A DNA stretch of 64,000 bases from Deltaproteobacteria bacterium (GTDB lineage Bacteria > Myxococcota_A > Polyangia > DRWM01 > JAAZOP01), in the NCBI GenBank assembly GCA_016218815.1, contig JACRCX010000069.1, positions 1 through 64,000 of the forward strand. Reading direction: 5' to 3'. The position numbers and the translations under genes are program-made. The notes beneath the pieces are model-generated. The model had not been told where the DNA came from and ran no database searches. It saw only the letters and a program-made list of their open reading frames with translations. Below, one piece after another: positions 1-10,111 of this stretch; the first letter of the stretch is position 1, and every line of letters starts with the position of its first letter.

Positions 1-1137
<1,137 letters not shown>

Positions 1138-1165
1138 GCCGCAGGCCGGTCGTGGGGGACTCCGC

Positions 1166-1723
1166 ATGACTTCCGACCCGTCGTCTTCCGGCACCGAGGC
1201 ATCGTTCGAGGAAACCCAGCGCTTCCGCCAGTGGTGGCTGGTGGCGCTGCTCTCGCTGATCTTCGTCGGCGAGGTCGGCGTCTTCGGCTACGGCCTCTAC
1301 AGGCAGTTGGTCCTCGGCCAGCCGTTCGGCAACCATCCGATGTCGAACACCGGCCTCATCGCTGTCTCGGCCGTCGTCATCCCCTTCACCACCCTCCTGG
1401 TCTTCGGCCTGCTGGCGATGCGGCTCACCGTGCGGGTCGAGGTGGACGGCCTGTCGGTGCGCTTCTGGCCGTTCGTCCGTCGCCGCATCCCGTGGTCCGA
1501 GGTCCGGGGATTCCGTGCCGTCCAGTACCGGCCCGTGCGCGAGTACGGCGGCTGGGGCATCCGCGGCATGGGCAAGAACAAGGCCTACAACGTGTCCGGC
1601 GATCGCGGCGTCCGCCTGCTCCTGGACGGCGACAAGAAGCTTCTCCTCGGCTCCCAGCGCGCCGAGGCCCTCGAAGCCGCCATCGCCAAGGCCGCCGGCC
1701 GCGATCCCGGCGGCGTCGACTAG
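1166..1723 (+). CDS. Small two-TM membrane protein (DUF6141-like)
   Basis: 185 residues. I chose the ATG at 1166 because the longer reading frame upstream only runs antisense-like through the groEL GGM tail. The N-terminus reads FEETQRFRQWWLVALL, followed by two membrane segments at about residues 22-44 and 60-84, then a roughly 100-residue soluble tail with a PH-like beta pattern (VEVDGLSVRFWPF, IPWSEVRGF, GVRLLLDGDKKLLLGSQRAEAL). This arrangement resembles small proteins filed as DUF6141; that assignment is from memory of the motif, not a search. It sits 28 bp after groEL and may be cotranscribed. Its stop overlaps the stop of the convergent lipoprotein gene by 4 bp. Function unknown. Confidence 0.75.
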   Translation: MTSDPSSSGTEASFEETQRFRQWWLVALLSLIFVGEVGVFGYGLYRQLVLGQPFGNHPMSNTGLIAVSAVVIPFTTLLVFGLLAMRLTVRVEVDGLSVRFWPFVRRRIPWSEVRGFRAVQYRPVREYGGWGIRGMGKNKAYNVSGDRGVRLLLDGDKKLLLGSQRAEALEAAIAKAAGRDPGGVD

Positions 1724-4167
1724 AGCAGTCCGCAGTACACCGCCGGAATGACTCCGCGGTTGTTCCCGTCGCGGCACTCGAACACCGCGTCGTCGGGGTC
1801 GACGACCACGGTCACGTCCTCCGGCGTCGTCCCCGCCGGCACGAACCACGTGCACGAGACCTCCGTGCACGCGCCGACGTCGAGCAGCCGCGGGAGCAGG
1901 GTCTCGCATGCCAATCCCGCCCCGGCGTCGGGATCGCCGTCGTAGAACACGACGCGCGCGCCGTCGGGCACGGGGTTGGTCCCGCGGTTGCACACGTTCG
2001 CGGCCAGGGTCACCTCGCCCGTCACCGCGTCGCACAGGTCGGCCACGTGGGCCAGCGCGACCGTCAGGTCGGCGGCGCCGCGGCGCTCCAGCGTCCCCTG
2101 GGCGTTCATGCGGAAGTTGTTCATCGCAGGGTCGGCGTGGTTGGGCAGCCAGTCGCTCGTCCGCGGGATCGTCAGGTCGTCGTTGACGTTCGTGATCGCG
2201 TAGGCGTGCTGGGTCCACAGCGGTCGCGAGGCGGCCCAGCGGTCCTCCACGTCGCGCAGCACGATCACCCCGTTCTGCGACTCGAAGATCGATCTGCCGA
2301 GCGTGAAGATCGGGTCGGTGGCGGGGCACGACACACCGGAGTTCAGCGCCACGACGATCTCGCTGTTGAAATCGCCGTCGACGTCCGCGATCACGGGGAA
2401 CTCGTAGCCCGTGCCGCTGGAGGCACTGCGCGAGAACAGCACCTCGCCGTCCGTCCCACGGTAAATCCGCGCGAAGCACTCGTCCCCGTACACCACCTCC
2501 GCCGTCCCGTCCGCGTCGAAGTCGAAGACGGACGAGCCGGTCACGTTCGAGCTGCGGTCCTGCGAGGGCCGGCTCCACAAGACGCCGCGCGGCAGGCCCG
2601 CAGCGCGCGCGCATCCCGGTCCCGTCTCCTCGGGGATGTCGCAGTCGAGGTCGAAGACGGTGTAGCGGCTGCCGCCCGCGACCGCGAACTCGCGTCGCCC
2701 GTCGCCGTCGAAGTCGGCGATCGTCGGCGGCCCGCCCCGTCCCGCGACGCTCGCCGCTTCCGCCGGCAGGTCGAAGGGACCGAAGACGATGTCCCCGCCG
2801 ACCGTCATCACGCGCACGCGCCCGGTCGCCGTGGGACCGGAATCGATCGCCGGCGCCGCGGCCACGACCAGCTCCGCCCGGCCCGCCGCATCCCCCACCG
2901 CCCCCGGGAACTCGCCGAAGTCGGCCACGGCCACATGGCCCACGAGCGTCGCTTCCGCCGCTTCCGCGGCCGGCGGCGCCCAGTACGTCTCGATCGTCCA
3001 GTCTTGCGCCGCCGTGTCCCAGGCGAAGACCCCGTCCGGCGCCGCCAGCTCCGGCGCCCCGTCGTTGTCGACGTCCACCGCCACGGCGAACAGGCCGAGG
3101 CGCAGGTAGTTGGCGTACGAGCCGCCCGGGTTGAGCAGGCAGCCCGCGGCGTCGTAGACGAACTTGTCGAGCAGGATCTCCGGCACTCCGTCGTCGTCCA
3201 GGTCGTGCATCGACGGCCCGTTGTTGTTCAGCCATTCGTTCGGGACGTGGCGCGGCTCGCCCGCCAGATCGCAGCGGCGGCCGTACCAGCGGCGGACCAG
3301 CGTCCCGGCCGCGGCGTCGTACCCGAACGCGATCAAGCCGCCCGCGCTCTCCCGGGCTTGCAACGCCGCCGCGACGATCTCCGGCCGGCCGTCGGGGGCG
3401 CCGTCCAGGTCGCCGATGGCGAAGTTCGAGGCGTAGATCAGCCGGTCCGCGGCGTCCTCCAGACGAAGCTGTTCCTCGCACGTGCGCCCGTCCAGTAGCC
3501 GCAGGATGCCGCCGTCGCTCGAGGTCGCGAACGTGGCGACGACGATCGACGGGGCGAGCACCAGCGGATCGTCGTCCAGGTCGAAGTCGGCGACCATCGG
3601 CGCGCCGTAGACCAGCGACCAGGAGTCGAACGCACCTCCGGCGGTCGTTCCCTCCCACCGGCACTGCTCCTGCGGCTCGAACGAGCCGATCTCGATCGGC
3701 CGCTCGCAGTCGGGGTCCGAGAGCACCTCCGGCGGCGTGCCGTACGGTGTGCACCGCCCGTCGGCGTCGCAGTAGCTGTCGCCGCGGCAATCGTCGTTCG
3801 TCGTGCACGGACCGAGGTCGATGACGCACCCGCCGTACGCGCACCGCTCGCCGCCGGCGCAGCACTCGTCGCCGCAGACCACGCCGGATTCGCAGCCCGC
3901 CTCCGCCTCGCCGTCGGCCTCCCCTCCCCCGCCGTCGTCGCCGTCGGCGTCGGCGTCGCCGCCCACGTCGGCGTCGCCGCCCCCATCGCCGGCCACGCAC
4001 CTGTGGTCGACGCACACGCCTCCCGGGCACTCCGCGCTCGAGGAGCACTCCGCCGCGGTCCCCCCTCCGCCGCCGCAACCCCCGACGCCGTACGCGATCA
4101 GTGTGCCGAGCGCGCCCGCGACCGCCCTTCCCGTCCAACTCTCCCATCGGTGTTCATCGGTGTTCAT
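1720..4167 (-). CDS. VCBS/FG-GAP-repeat lipoprotein with C-terminal CARDB-like domain
   Basis: 815 residues, exported. A signal sequence runs into Cys (GVGGC, a relaxed lipobox), then comes a Gly/Ala/Asp linker and a block of Cys-rich SSAECPGGVCVDHRC and CGDECCAGGERC motifs like those of myxobacterial secreted proteins. The middle carries several calcium-loop FG-GAP/VCBS units (DLDDDGVPEILLDK, DVDNDGAPELAAPDG, DFDGDGRREFAVAGG, DFDADGTAEVVYGD, DVDGDFNSEIVVAL), predicting a beta-propeller. The last 110 residues (LTVALAHVADLCD to CRDGNNRG) look like a CARDB fold. I chose the ATG at 4167, with GGAGGGG 11 nt upstream; a GTG at 4194 and an ATG at 4188 are in frame. The start falls in a small tandem repeat. 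It follows the next gene upstream by about 23 nt, so the two probably form an operon. Function unknown; adhesion or cell-surface role is a guess. Confidence 0.85.
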   Translation of the reverse strand: MNTDEHRWESWTGRAVAGALGTLIAYGVGGCGGGGGTAAECSSSAECPGGVCVDHRCVAGDGGGDADVGGDADADGDDGGGGEADGEAEAGCESGVVCGDECCAGGERCAYGGCVIDLGPCTTNDDCRGDSYCDADGRCTPYGTPPEVLSDPDCERPIEIGSFEPQEQCRWEGTTAGGAFDSWSLVYGAPMVADFDLDDDPLVLAPSIVVATFATSSDGGILRLLDGRTCEEQLRLEDAADRLIYASNFAIGDLDGAPDGRPEIVAAALQARESAGGLIAFGYDAAAGTLVRRWYGRRCDLAGEPRHVPNEWLNNNGPSMHDLDDDGVPEILLDKFVYDAAGCLLNPGGSYANYLRLGLFAVAVDVDNDGAPELAAPDGVFAWDTAAQDWTIETYWAPPAAEAAEATLVGHVAVADFGEFPGAVGDAAGRAELVVAAAPAIDSGPTATGRVRVMTVGGDIVFGPFDLPAEAASVAGRGGPPTIADFDGDGRREFAVAGGSRYTVFDLDCDIPEETGPGCARAAGLPRGVLWSRPSQDRSSNVTGSSVFDFDADGTAEVVYGDECFARIYRGTDGEVLFSRSASSGTGYEFPVIADVDGDFNSEIVVALNSGVSCPATDPIFTLGRSIFESQNGVIVLRDVEDRWAASRPLWTQHAYAITNVNDDLTIPRTSDWLPNHADPAMNNFRMNAQGTLERRGAADLTVALAHVADLCDAVTGEVTLAANVCNRGTNPVPDGARVVFYDGDPDAGAGLACETLLPRLLDVGACTEVSCTWFVPAGTTPEDVTVVVDPDDAVFECRDGNNRGVIPAVYCGLL

Positions 4168-4180
4168 CGGTGGTTCATCC
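4148..4180. repeat. Short tandem repeat at a gene start (unit about 12 bp)
   Basis: Read on the minus strand, the unit GATGAACACC occurs in near-perfect tandem (GAACCACCGATG, AACACCGATG, AACACCGATGG), so the N-terminus of the VCBS lipoprotein reads MNTDEHRW. The repeat gives several alternative start codons in one frame. Tandems of this sequence type recur between genes in many environmental genomes, in my recollection; here only the one copy is present. Confidence 0.6.
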
Positions 4181-4190
4181 CCTCCCATCT

Positions 4191-6785
4191 TCACGGATCC
4201 GGCTCGGCCAGGACCAGCTCGATACCTTCGACCGCCGCCGTGGCATCGATCTCCTGCTGCGGCGACGGACCGTAGCCCCGCGCCGAGGCGCCGAGGCGGT
4301 AGCGGCCGGGGGCCAGACCGCGGAGCTCGAACGTGCCGTCGGGGCCGGTCATCCGGCCGCCCATCGCGGCGCGAACCGCGGCGCCGGTCTGCACATCCGA
4401 GACCGAGACCCTGGCCTCGGCGACCGGCGCTCCCTGCCCGTCGACGACCCGACCCGAGACGCTCACGCCTCCGGCGAGTCGTACCTCGATACCTTCCAGC
4501 CGCCCGGAGGCCGGTACCTCGGCCGAAGCCGTCGCGGCGGCGTAGTCCTCGTGGGACACCGTGAGGTCGTACTTGCCGGCCGCGAGGCCGGTGACCTCGA
4601 ACGCGCCGTCCGGCCCCGAGCGTCCCGCCCCGGCCCGTGCCGACGGGTTGAATCCGGCAGTCTCTCCCCCCTCCCCGGCCCGCAGCGCGACGATCCGCGC
4701 GTCGGCCACGGGCGCGCCGGTGGCGGCGTCGAGCACCCGGCCGGCCAGCGAGCCCGACGGCACCTCGAGGTCCAGCTCCAGGTCCTCGATGTCCGGCACG
4801 TCGACGCGCTGTGACGAACGATCGATCCGCGCGAGGTAGCTGCCCGGGGCGACGCCGTCGAGCCGGTACTCTCCCTGCTCGTCGGCGACGGTCGAGACGC
4901 GGGTGCCGAACGGGCCCTCGACCGCGGAGAACTCGACGCGCGCGCCCGGCAGCGGTGCCCCGGCCTGGAGCACGAGGCCGTGGACGGCGGTGCCGCCGCC
5001 GAGCTGGAAGTCGACCGTCGTCGTCTCGCCGATCGCGACCGCGGCCTGCTGCGGCGGAGAAACCTCGGGGCCTCCCCCGCCGCCGCTCGTGGGCATCTGG
5101 AACACGGCCACGCGGTAGCTTCCGGCGTCGAGGCCATCGATGCGGTACCGCCCCGTCGCGTCGACCTCGGCCACCCCCGCGGGACCGCCCATTCCGGGCG
5201 GCCCCATCCCGCCCGGACCTTCGCTGCTCGCGAACACGATCGACGATGCGACGCGGTCGCCGCCCCGCGTGTCCGAGACCGTCCCCGCGATGGCGCCGCC
5301 GGCGGCGAGCCGCAGCTCGACGCCCTCCACGTCGCCGTCTTCGGGCACGGCGACCGTCTTCTCCGCTTCCGGATGCCCGGCCGCGGTCGCGGTCAGCGTC
5401 TGCCGTCCGGCGGCGACGTGCAGCAGCTCGAATCGGCCGTTCGCATCGGTCGTCGCGCTCAGCTCGGTGTTCTCCGGCCGGCCCCCGCCGAAGCGCGCGG
5501 CCATCCGCGGGCCCATCATTCGCCGGCCGTGGTTCTCCATCGGCGACGCCCCGGCCTCGCCGAAACGCACGACGGCACCCTGGACCGGCCGTCCGTCCGG
5601 GTCGGCGCGCACGACGCCCGCGATCCGCGCGCCCTCACCCAACTCGATGACGACGTTCTCGACGCTGCTCCCGGGCTCGAGCGTCACTTCCTGCGAGGAA
5701 CCGGGCGCGCGATCGGGTGCGTCGGCCCAGACGGTCCAACGGCCGGGGACGACGTCGGTCAAGACGAACCGCCCATCCTGGTCCGTCCGCGCGCCCGGCG
5801 AGCGGCCGAAGCCCGGACCGCGCCCGCCGCCCGGTCCGCGGTCGCCTCCGGGACCTCCACCGCGCCCGCCGCCCCGACCGGACGGCACGGCGCGCACCTC
5901 GGCATCGGGAACGGGACTGCCGGCGCCGCGCCAGACGACGCGACCCGAGATCGAGGCCGCACGACCGAGCTGGAGATCGATCCCCGTGCTGCCCGCGCGC
6001 ACGTCGTCCAGGTCGGACTCGACGAAGCCGTCGGCGTCGGCGCGCACGCGGTACGTCCCCGCCCGCAGCCCGCCCAGCTCGTAGCTCCCGTCCCGCGAGG
6101 TCGTGGTGAACAGGGCGTCGTCGCCCCGCATCCCCGCCGCGACTTCCGCCCCGACGATCGGCGTCCCCCGGTCGTCCGTGACCTTGCCGGAGATGGACAA
6201 TCCCGCGTCGAGGACGAACTCGACCCACGCCTCGCCTTCGACCGGGATGTCGATGCCGCGCTGGACCGCGCGCACCAGTCCCGTGCAGGTCGCCTCGACG
6301 GCGACCGCGGTCGCGGGCAGCCCCTCGATGCGGAAGAAGCCGTCCAACTCCACCCGCGCGGTCGCGATCCCCGGCGCGGGACGCTGAAACCCGCCCCTGC
6401 GCGGTCCCCAAGGCTCGTCGCCGGCGTCGAGGCGAACCGTGACAACGGCGCCTACCGCAGGCGCCTGATCGCGGTCCAGCACCAGGCCGGCCAGCACGCC
6501 GGTGCCGGCAGGCGCGGTCGGAACGGTACCAGCGTCGGCGTTCGCCGGCCGCGCGCCGGCCTCGTCCGGCGATCTCCCCGCGTCAGCGCGATCGGAAAGA
6601 GGCGGTTGCGGCGTCTCGATGCGCGCGCGGGCGTCCTCGTCCGCGATCGCCGCTTGTGCGTCGCCCTCGTCCACGGACGGCGATGTCTGCTCCGGCGAGC
6701 ACGCCCAGCGCGGAATCACGAAGTAGCCCGCCACGACGAGCGCGGCGACGACGGCGACAAGAATCGGCACGATGCGACGGCCCAC
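4191..6785 (-). CDS. Exported protein with eight carboxypeptidase-regulatory-like (Cna-B type) modules
   Basis: 864 residues. GTG start at 6785 preceded by AAGGAGG with 7-nt spacing; a TTG at 6809 is in frame but would place the ribosome site inside the gene. The N-terminus has a single membrane-spanning signal anchor (IVPILVAVVAALVVAGYFVI) followed by an acidic linker. Then come eight beta-sandwich units of about 85-100 residues, each opening with a motif such as SISGKVTDDRGTPI, SISGRVVWRGAGSPV, RIAGVVRADPDGRPV, AIAGTVSDTRGGDRV, AVHGLVLQAG, SLAGRVLDAATGAPV or SVSGRVVDGQGAPV and containing G.Y.L.gL..G.Y.v. This is the CarboxypepD_reg/Cna-B fold used as a spacer or binding module. No enzymatic domain is seen. 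A Gly/Arg/Pro-rich insertion (GGGRGGGPGG) sits near the middle. Lies 23 nt upstream of the VCBS lipoprotein; likely same transcript. Confidence 0.87.
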   Translation of the reverse strand: MGRRIVPILVAVVAALVVAGYFVIPRWACSPEQTSPSVDEGDAQAAIADEDARARIETPQPPLSDRADAGRSPDEAGARPANADAGTVPTAPAGTGVLAGLVLDRDQAPAVGAVVTVRLDAGDEPWGPRRGGFQRPAPGIATARVELDGFFRIEGLPATAVAVEATCTGLVRAVQRGIDIPVEGEAWVEFVLDAGLSISGKVTDDRGTPIVGAEVAAGMRGDDALFTTTSRDGSYELGGLRAGTYRVRADADGFVESDLDDVRAGSTGIDLQLGRAASISGRVVWRGAGSPVPDAEVRAVPSGRGGGRGGGPGGDRGPGGGRGPGFGRSPGARTDQDGRFVLTDVVPGRWTVWADAPDRAPGSSQEVTLEPGSSVENVVIELGEGARIAGVVRADPDGRPVQGAVVRFGEAGASPMENHGRRMMGPRMAARFGGGRPENTELSATTDANGRFELLHVAAGRQTLTATAAGHPEAEKTVAVPEDGDVEGVELRLAAGGAIAGTVSDTRGGDRVASSIVFASSEGPGGMGPPGMGGPAGVAEVDATGRYRIDGLDAGSYRVAVFQMPTSGGGGGPEVSPPQQAAVAIGETTTVDFQLGGGTAVHGLVLQAGAPLPGARVEFSAVEGPFGTRVSTVADEQGEYRLDGVAPGSYLARIDRSSQRVDVPDIEDLELDLEVPSGSLAGRVLDAATGAPVADARIVALRAGEGGETAGFNPSARAGAGRSGPDGAFEVTGLAAGKYDLTVSHEDYAAATASAEVPASGRLEGIEVRLAGGVSVSGRVVDGQGAPVAEARVSVSDVQTGAAVRAAMGGRMTGPDGTFELRGLAPGRYRLGASARGYGPSPQQEIDATAAVEGIELVLAEPDP

Positions 6786-6896
6786 CGCTTGGCCTCCTTC
6801 GGACCGCAACCTACTTCGATTGCGCGGCGTGGTCGAGAGAAGCCGAGGAGTCGTCGGCCCTTCCCGCGGGAGCCGCGACGACGCACCTTCCGCCCC

Positions 6897-8750
6897 TCAG
6901 CGCTCGGCCGTGCCCCGCACCCACTCCGGCGCTCGGAAGGTGCACGCCGACCCGCCCGCGAAGAGCGCGCCGACCGCTCCGCCGAAGTCGCCGTAGATCG
7001 CGTCGCTCGACTCGCCGTGGCACGGGACGCACGTCCCGACCCGCACCACCCGCCGCTGCTCGGCGGCGTCCAGCGACCGCAGACCGGCCCGCGTCCCCTC
7101 CCCGGGCCGCGACGGAAACAGCGCGACCCAGCCGTCCGCGGCCACGCCGGCCTCTCCCGCCGCAGGCTCCGCCGGCTCGAACCGCGGCCCCCCGGGACCG
7201 AGGTCCAGCGTCCCCGAGCCGAGCCCCAGCGCGACGGGCTCGGCGTGACACGAGGCGCACGAGCGCGACTCGCGGCGCGTCGCGTGCGGGTCGAGCGCCG
7301 CGAACAGCCGGCGCTCGAGCGCCGCCCTCCCCGTCCCCGCGGCGTCCACCGTCAGGATCATCCCCGGCATCGCCGGCACGATCCGGTCGCCCAGCACCGC
7401 CAGCGCCGGCGGCCCCCACCCGAAGCGCTCGGACTCCTCGACCCACGCCCCGGACACCTCCGCGCCGCGGCCGAAATCCCACTGCCGTCCCGCCGCGTCA
7501 AAGCGCGTGTGACAGGTCGCGCACGATGGCGCCCACGCCGCATGGCACGAGACGCACGCGAGCCGCTCGTGCCCCCGCAGCCCATGGTCGGCGTCGGCCG
7601 GCGTGGGGCGCAGCGGGTGCAGCCGCCCGTCGAGCTTCCCCGCCAGCGCCCACGGTGCCTCGGCAGCCTCCCCGTCGCCGCCCGCGAACGCGTGCGCCGG
7701 ACGCACGTTCCACAGCGGCACGCCCCGGCGCGTCCACCGCGCCGGCTCCAGCGGCCCGCGCGCTTCCCCTCGCAGGCGCAGCAGATCGCGCACCAGGGCG
7801 TCGCCGGCCGCTCCCCACGGCGCGCCATCCGCCGCCGCCGCCGGCGGATGGCACCCCTCGCACGTCGCCTCCGCCTGCGCCTCCTCGTGCGCGTACGACC
7901 GGCCGTCGCCCATCACGTCGGGGATCGTGTGGCAATCGACGCAGCTCATGCCCTGCTCGCCGTGCACGTCCGGCTCGGCCGCGGCGGCCGGCCTCCCGTC
8001 GTAGAGCCGCGTCGTCGCCGCCGGGTCGCCCGGCCGCAGCTCCACCAGCCCCGCGTACGACAGGCTCACCCGGCCGCTGCGGCTGTGACCGCCGCGACAC
8101 CGCTCGTCCGGCACCCGCGCATCGATCGGCTCGTGACGTCCCGCCGTCCCCGGCGCCCGCCGCGCGGCGTGGCAGGAGGCGCAACCGGAGCCCACGCCGC
8201 TCACGGCGTCGTCGCGATTCTCGCCTCGTGTCCCAAGATGGCACCCGGCGCACAAGCGCCGCAGGTGGTCCTGCGCCGGCGACGGCCGCGCCACGGCCAA
8301 CAGCTCGCGGAAGGTCTCCGTCCCGTCCGGGCCGGGCGCCTCGCCGAACACCCAGCGGTCCACCGCGATCAGCCCGCGCCCCGTCGCCATCAGCGACCGG
8401 GTCACCCGCTCCACCTCGCGGACGTGGCACCCGGAACGGCCGCACGTGCGATCGACCGTGTCCAGCGCCCCAGGCTCGCGCTCCAGCCCCGCGTGCGCCC
8501 GGCGTTTGTCGTACGCCAATCGGTTGCCCAGATGGCAGGCCTCGCACCCCAGCGCGTCCGCCGCGTGCGCGCCGCCCGGGCTCTCGTCCGGATCGTCGTG
8601 GCAGACCAGGCAGCGCTCGACCCGCCCCCCGGCCCGCTCCGGCCCCTCCCCTACCTCGGCCGCGCGACGGCTCTCGCGCACGGCCGCGACGACCAGCCCC
8701 GCGCACGCCGCGGCCAGCAGCAACGGCAGCACCAGGCGGCGCACCGTCAT
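6897..8750 (-). CDS. Exported multihaem c-type cytochrome (ten CXXCH plus one CX4CH)
   Basis: 617 residues. The ATG at 8750 forms an ATGA overlap with the stop of the cytochrome b gene, and the encoded signal peptide (RRLVLPLLLAAACAGLVVAA) supports it. Ten canonical haem sites are visible: CLVCH, CEACH, CAGCH, CASCH, CVDCH, CEGCH, CVSCH, CATCH, CASCH and CVPCH. An eleventh candidate is CGRSGCH, a CX4CH spacing. A twelfth position, CRGGH, looks like a decayed site lacking the second Cys. Periplasmic electron carrier. Being translationally coupled to cytochrome b and a Rieske protein, it probably replaces or supplements cytochrome c1/f in a quinol-oxidising complex. It could alternatively deliver electrons to an unseen terminal reductase. 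Confidence 0.92.
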   Translation of the reverse strand: MTVRRLVLPLLLAAACAGLVVAAVRESRRAAEVGEGPERAGGRVERCLVCHDDPDESPGGAHAADALGCEACHLGNRLAYDKRRAHAGLEREPGALDTVDRTCGRSGCHVREVERVTRSLMATGRGLIAVDRWVFGEAPGPDGTETFRELLAVARPSPAQDHLRRLCAGCHLGTRGENRDDAVSGVGSGCASCHAARRAPGTAGRHEPIDARVPDERCRGGHSRSGRVSLSYAGLVELRPGDPAATTRLYDGRPAAAAEPDVHGEQGMSCVDCHTIPDVMGDGRSYAHEEAQAEATCEGCHPPAAAADGAPWGAAGDALVRDLLRLRGEARGPLEPARWTRRGVPLWNVRPAHAFAGGDGEAAEAPWALAGKLDGRLHPLRPTPADADHGLRGHERLACVSCHAAWAPSCATCHTRFDAAGRQWDFGRGAEVSGAWVEESERFGWGPPALAVLGDRIVPAMPGMILTVDAAGTGRAALERRLFAALDPHATRRESRSCASCHAEPVALGLGSGTLDLGPGGPRFEPAEPAAGEAGVAADGWVALFPSRPGEGTRAGLRSLDAAEQRRVVRVGTCVPCHGESSDAIYGDFGGAVGALFAGGSACTFRAPEWVRGTAER

Positions 8751-9595
8751 CCGGCCCCCGCGAGCAGCAGCCGCACGGTCCAACCGACCCACGCTGCGAG
8801 CAACGCGCCGAGCGCCGCGAGCGTCGCGGTGCGCGCCCGTCCCTGGACGTGCGCCAGGGCCCCGACGCCTCCGGCGAGGAACACCGGGACCAGCCACGCC
8901 GTCGCCGGCGGCAGGTCGAGCAACATGCCCTGGAGCCCGAGCAGGTACCACGGACCGAGGAGCCCGACGCCGGTCGGCTCGGCGGGGCCCAACGGCAGCG
9001 GGACGACGCCCGCGATCGCCGCCGACGAGAGCAGCGCGACGGCCCAGGACCGGCCCGTGGGCCACATCCTTCGTCCGTGGTCCGCCGCGATCAGCCAGAG
9101 CAGCAGGCTGAACGTCCCCGCGTGGTGCGCGGTCACCGCGCCGAAACCCGCGCCGGGCGGGCCGAGCAGCAGCGTCGCCAGCGGCGCTCCCAGCAGGGGA
9201 ATCGTTTCCAGCACACCGCGCCAGACGGCCAGGGCCGCCAGCGACTCGGCGTCGCCCCGCAGGACGAAGCCGCCGAGCATCGCGAGCACCGCGAGCGGCA
9301 GCAGCAGCGTGCTCCGCCACCACGGCCCGGCCGGAAGCCGCTCGCGGCCGCCTGCCCGCACGGCGTCGACCAGGTGCGCGACCGTCGCCAGCAGGAAGCC
9401 CAGCGCCGCGAACCCGTGCACCGCGCGGAGCAGCCAGGCCCACGGAAGCCCCGCCTCGATCGCCTCCACCGACTCCAGCGCCGCCTCCGGACGGTACAGC
9501 GGCGCCAGCGCGACCCCGGACAGCACCGTCACCGCCAGGAAGCCCAGCGCCAGATCGCCGCACCGGCAACGCGGGCCGGCGGCCGGCTCAATCAT
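8747..9595 (-). CDS. Cytochrome b subunit of a bc-type complex
   Basis: 282 residues, integral membrane. About seven hydrophobic segments. Two histidine pairs expected for bis-His haem b ligation are present: HGFAALGFLLATVAH (14 apart) in one helix and HHAGTFSLLLWLIAADH in another (about 15-16 apart). A PWYLLGLQ-type segment follows, as in the subunit IV-like part of b6f-type proteins. The length is between that of cytochrome b6 (about 215) and full cytochrome b (about 400), so the protein is a short or fused form. The start at 9595 overlaps the end of the Rieske gene by 8 nt and its stop overlaps the multihaem cytochrome start, so all three are translationally coupled. Expected role: quinol oxidation with proton release. 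Confidence 0.88.
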   Translation of the reverse strand: MIEPAAGPRCRCGDLALGFLAVTVLSGVALAPLYRPEAALESVEAIEAGLPWAWLLRAVHGFAALGFLLATVAHLVDAVRAGGRERLPAGPWWRSTLLLPLAVLAMLGGFVLRGDAESLAALAVWRGVLETIPLLGAPLATLLLGPPGAGFGAVTAHHAGTFSLLLWLIAADHGRRMWPTGRSWAVALLSSAAIAGVVPLPLGPAEPTGVGLLGPWYLLGLQGMLLDLPPATAWLVPVFLAGGVGALAHVQGRARTATLAALGALLAAWVGWTVRLLLAGAG

Positions 9596-10022
9596 CGTCG
9601 GCTCCCAGCTCGACGATCCACCGGTCGCCGCTCCGCCGCACGGCGGGCCGGAGCAGGTCGGACCGCGCGGGGCCGGAATGTACCCGGCCGTCGAGGCCGT
9701 ATCGGCTCCCGTGGCACGGGCACTCGAAACCGCCGCGGGCCGGGTCGGGACGCACCCGACAACCCAGGTGCCGGCAGCGCAGGCTCAGCACGTCCGGAAC
9801 GCCGTCGCGCACGCGAACGTACACGCCCTCCACGGCGACGCCGCCCTCCCGCGCGGCTCGCTCGAGTATCCCGGGATCCAGCACGATCTCCCGCGGCCTC
9901 CCTCCCGCGCGGGACAGGATTCCCAGCACGCCGAGCGGCGCGAGCGCCGCGCCGGCCGCCGCGACCCACCGCCAGGCGGTATCGAGGAATTCGCGCCGCG
10001 ACCGGGATCCCACCGTGGCCAT
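9588..10022 (-). CDS. Rieske [2Fe-2S] protein
   Basis: 144 residues. ATG at 10022. The N-terminus RSRREFLDTAWRWVAAAGAALAPLGVLGIL is a twin-arginine-like signal anchor (RRxFL), as expected for a Rieske protein exported folded by Tat. Cluster-binding boxes are CRHLGC and CPCHGSRY; the two Cys and two His ligands are all present, with Arg instead of Thr in the first box. First gene of the three-gene operon, followed with overlap by cytochrome b. Function: transfers one electron from quinol to the c-type haem chain. The 89 bp upstream, up to the permease stop, hold no clear gene; the operon promoter is probably there or further upstream in the permease transcript. Confidence 0.93.
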   Translation of the reverse strand: MATVGSRSRREFLDTAWRWVAAAGAALAPLGVLGILSRAGGRPREIVLDPGILERAAREGGVAVEGVYVRVRDGVPDVLSLRCRHLGCRVRPDPARGGFECPCHGSRYGLDGRVHSGPARSDLLRPAVRRSGDRWIVELGADDD

Positions 10023-10111
10023 CGCCGGCGCCAGTCTAGCCGAACCGCGACCGGCTCCGGGAACGGAAATCCTGCGGCGTCCCGGATCCGCGCGGCAGGA
10101 ATCGCCCGGCC

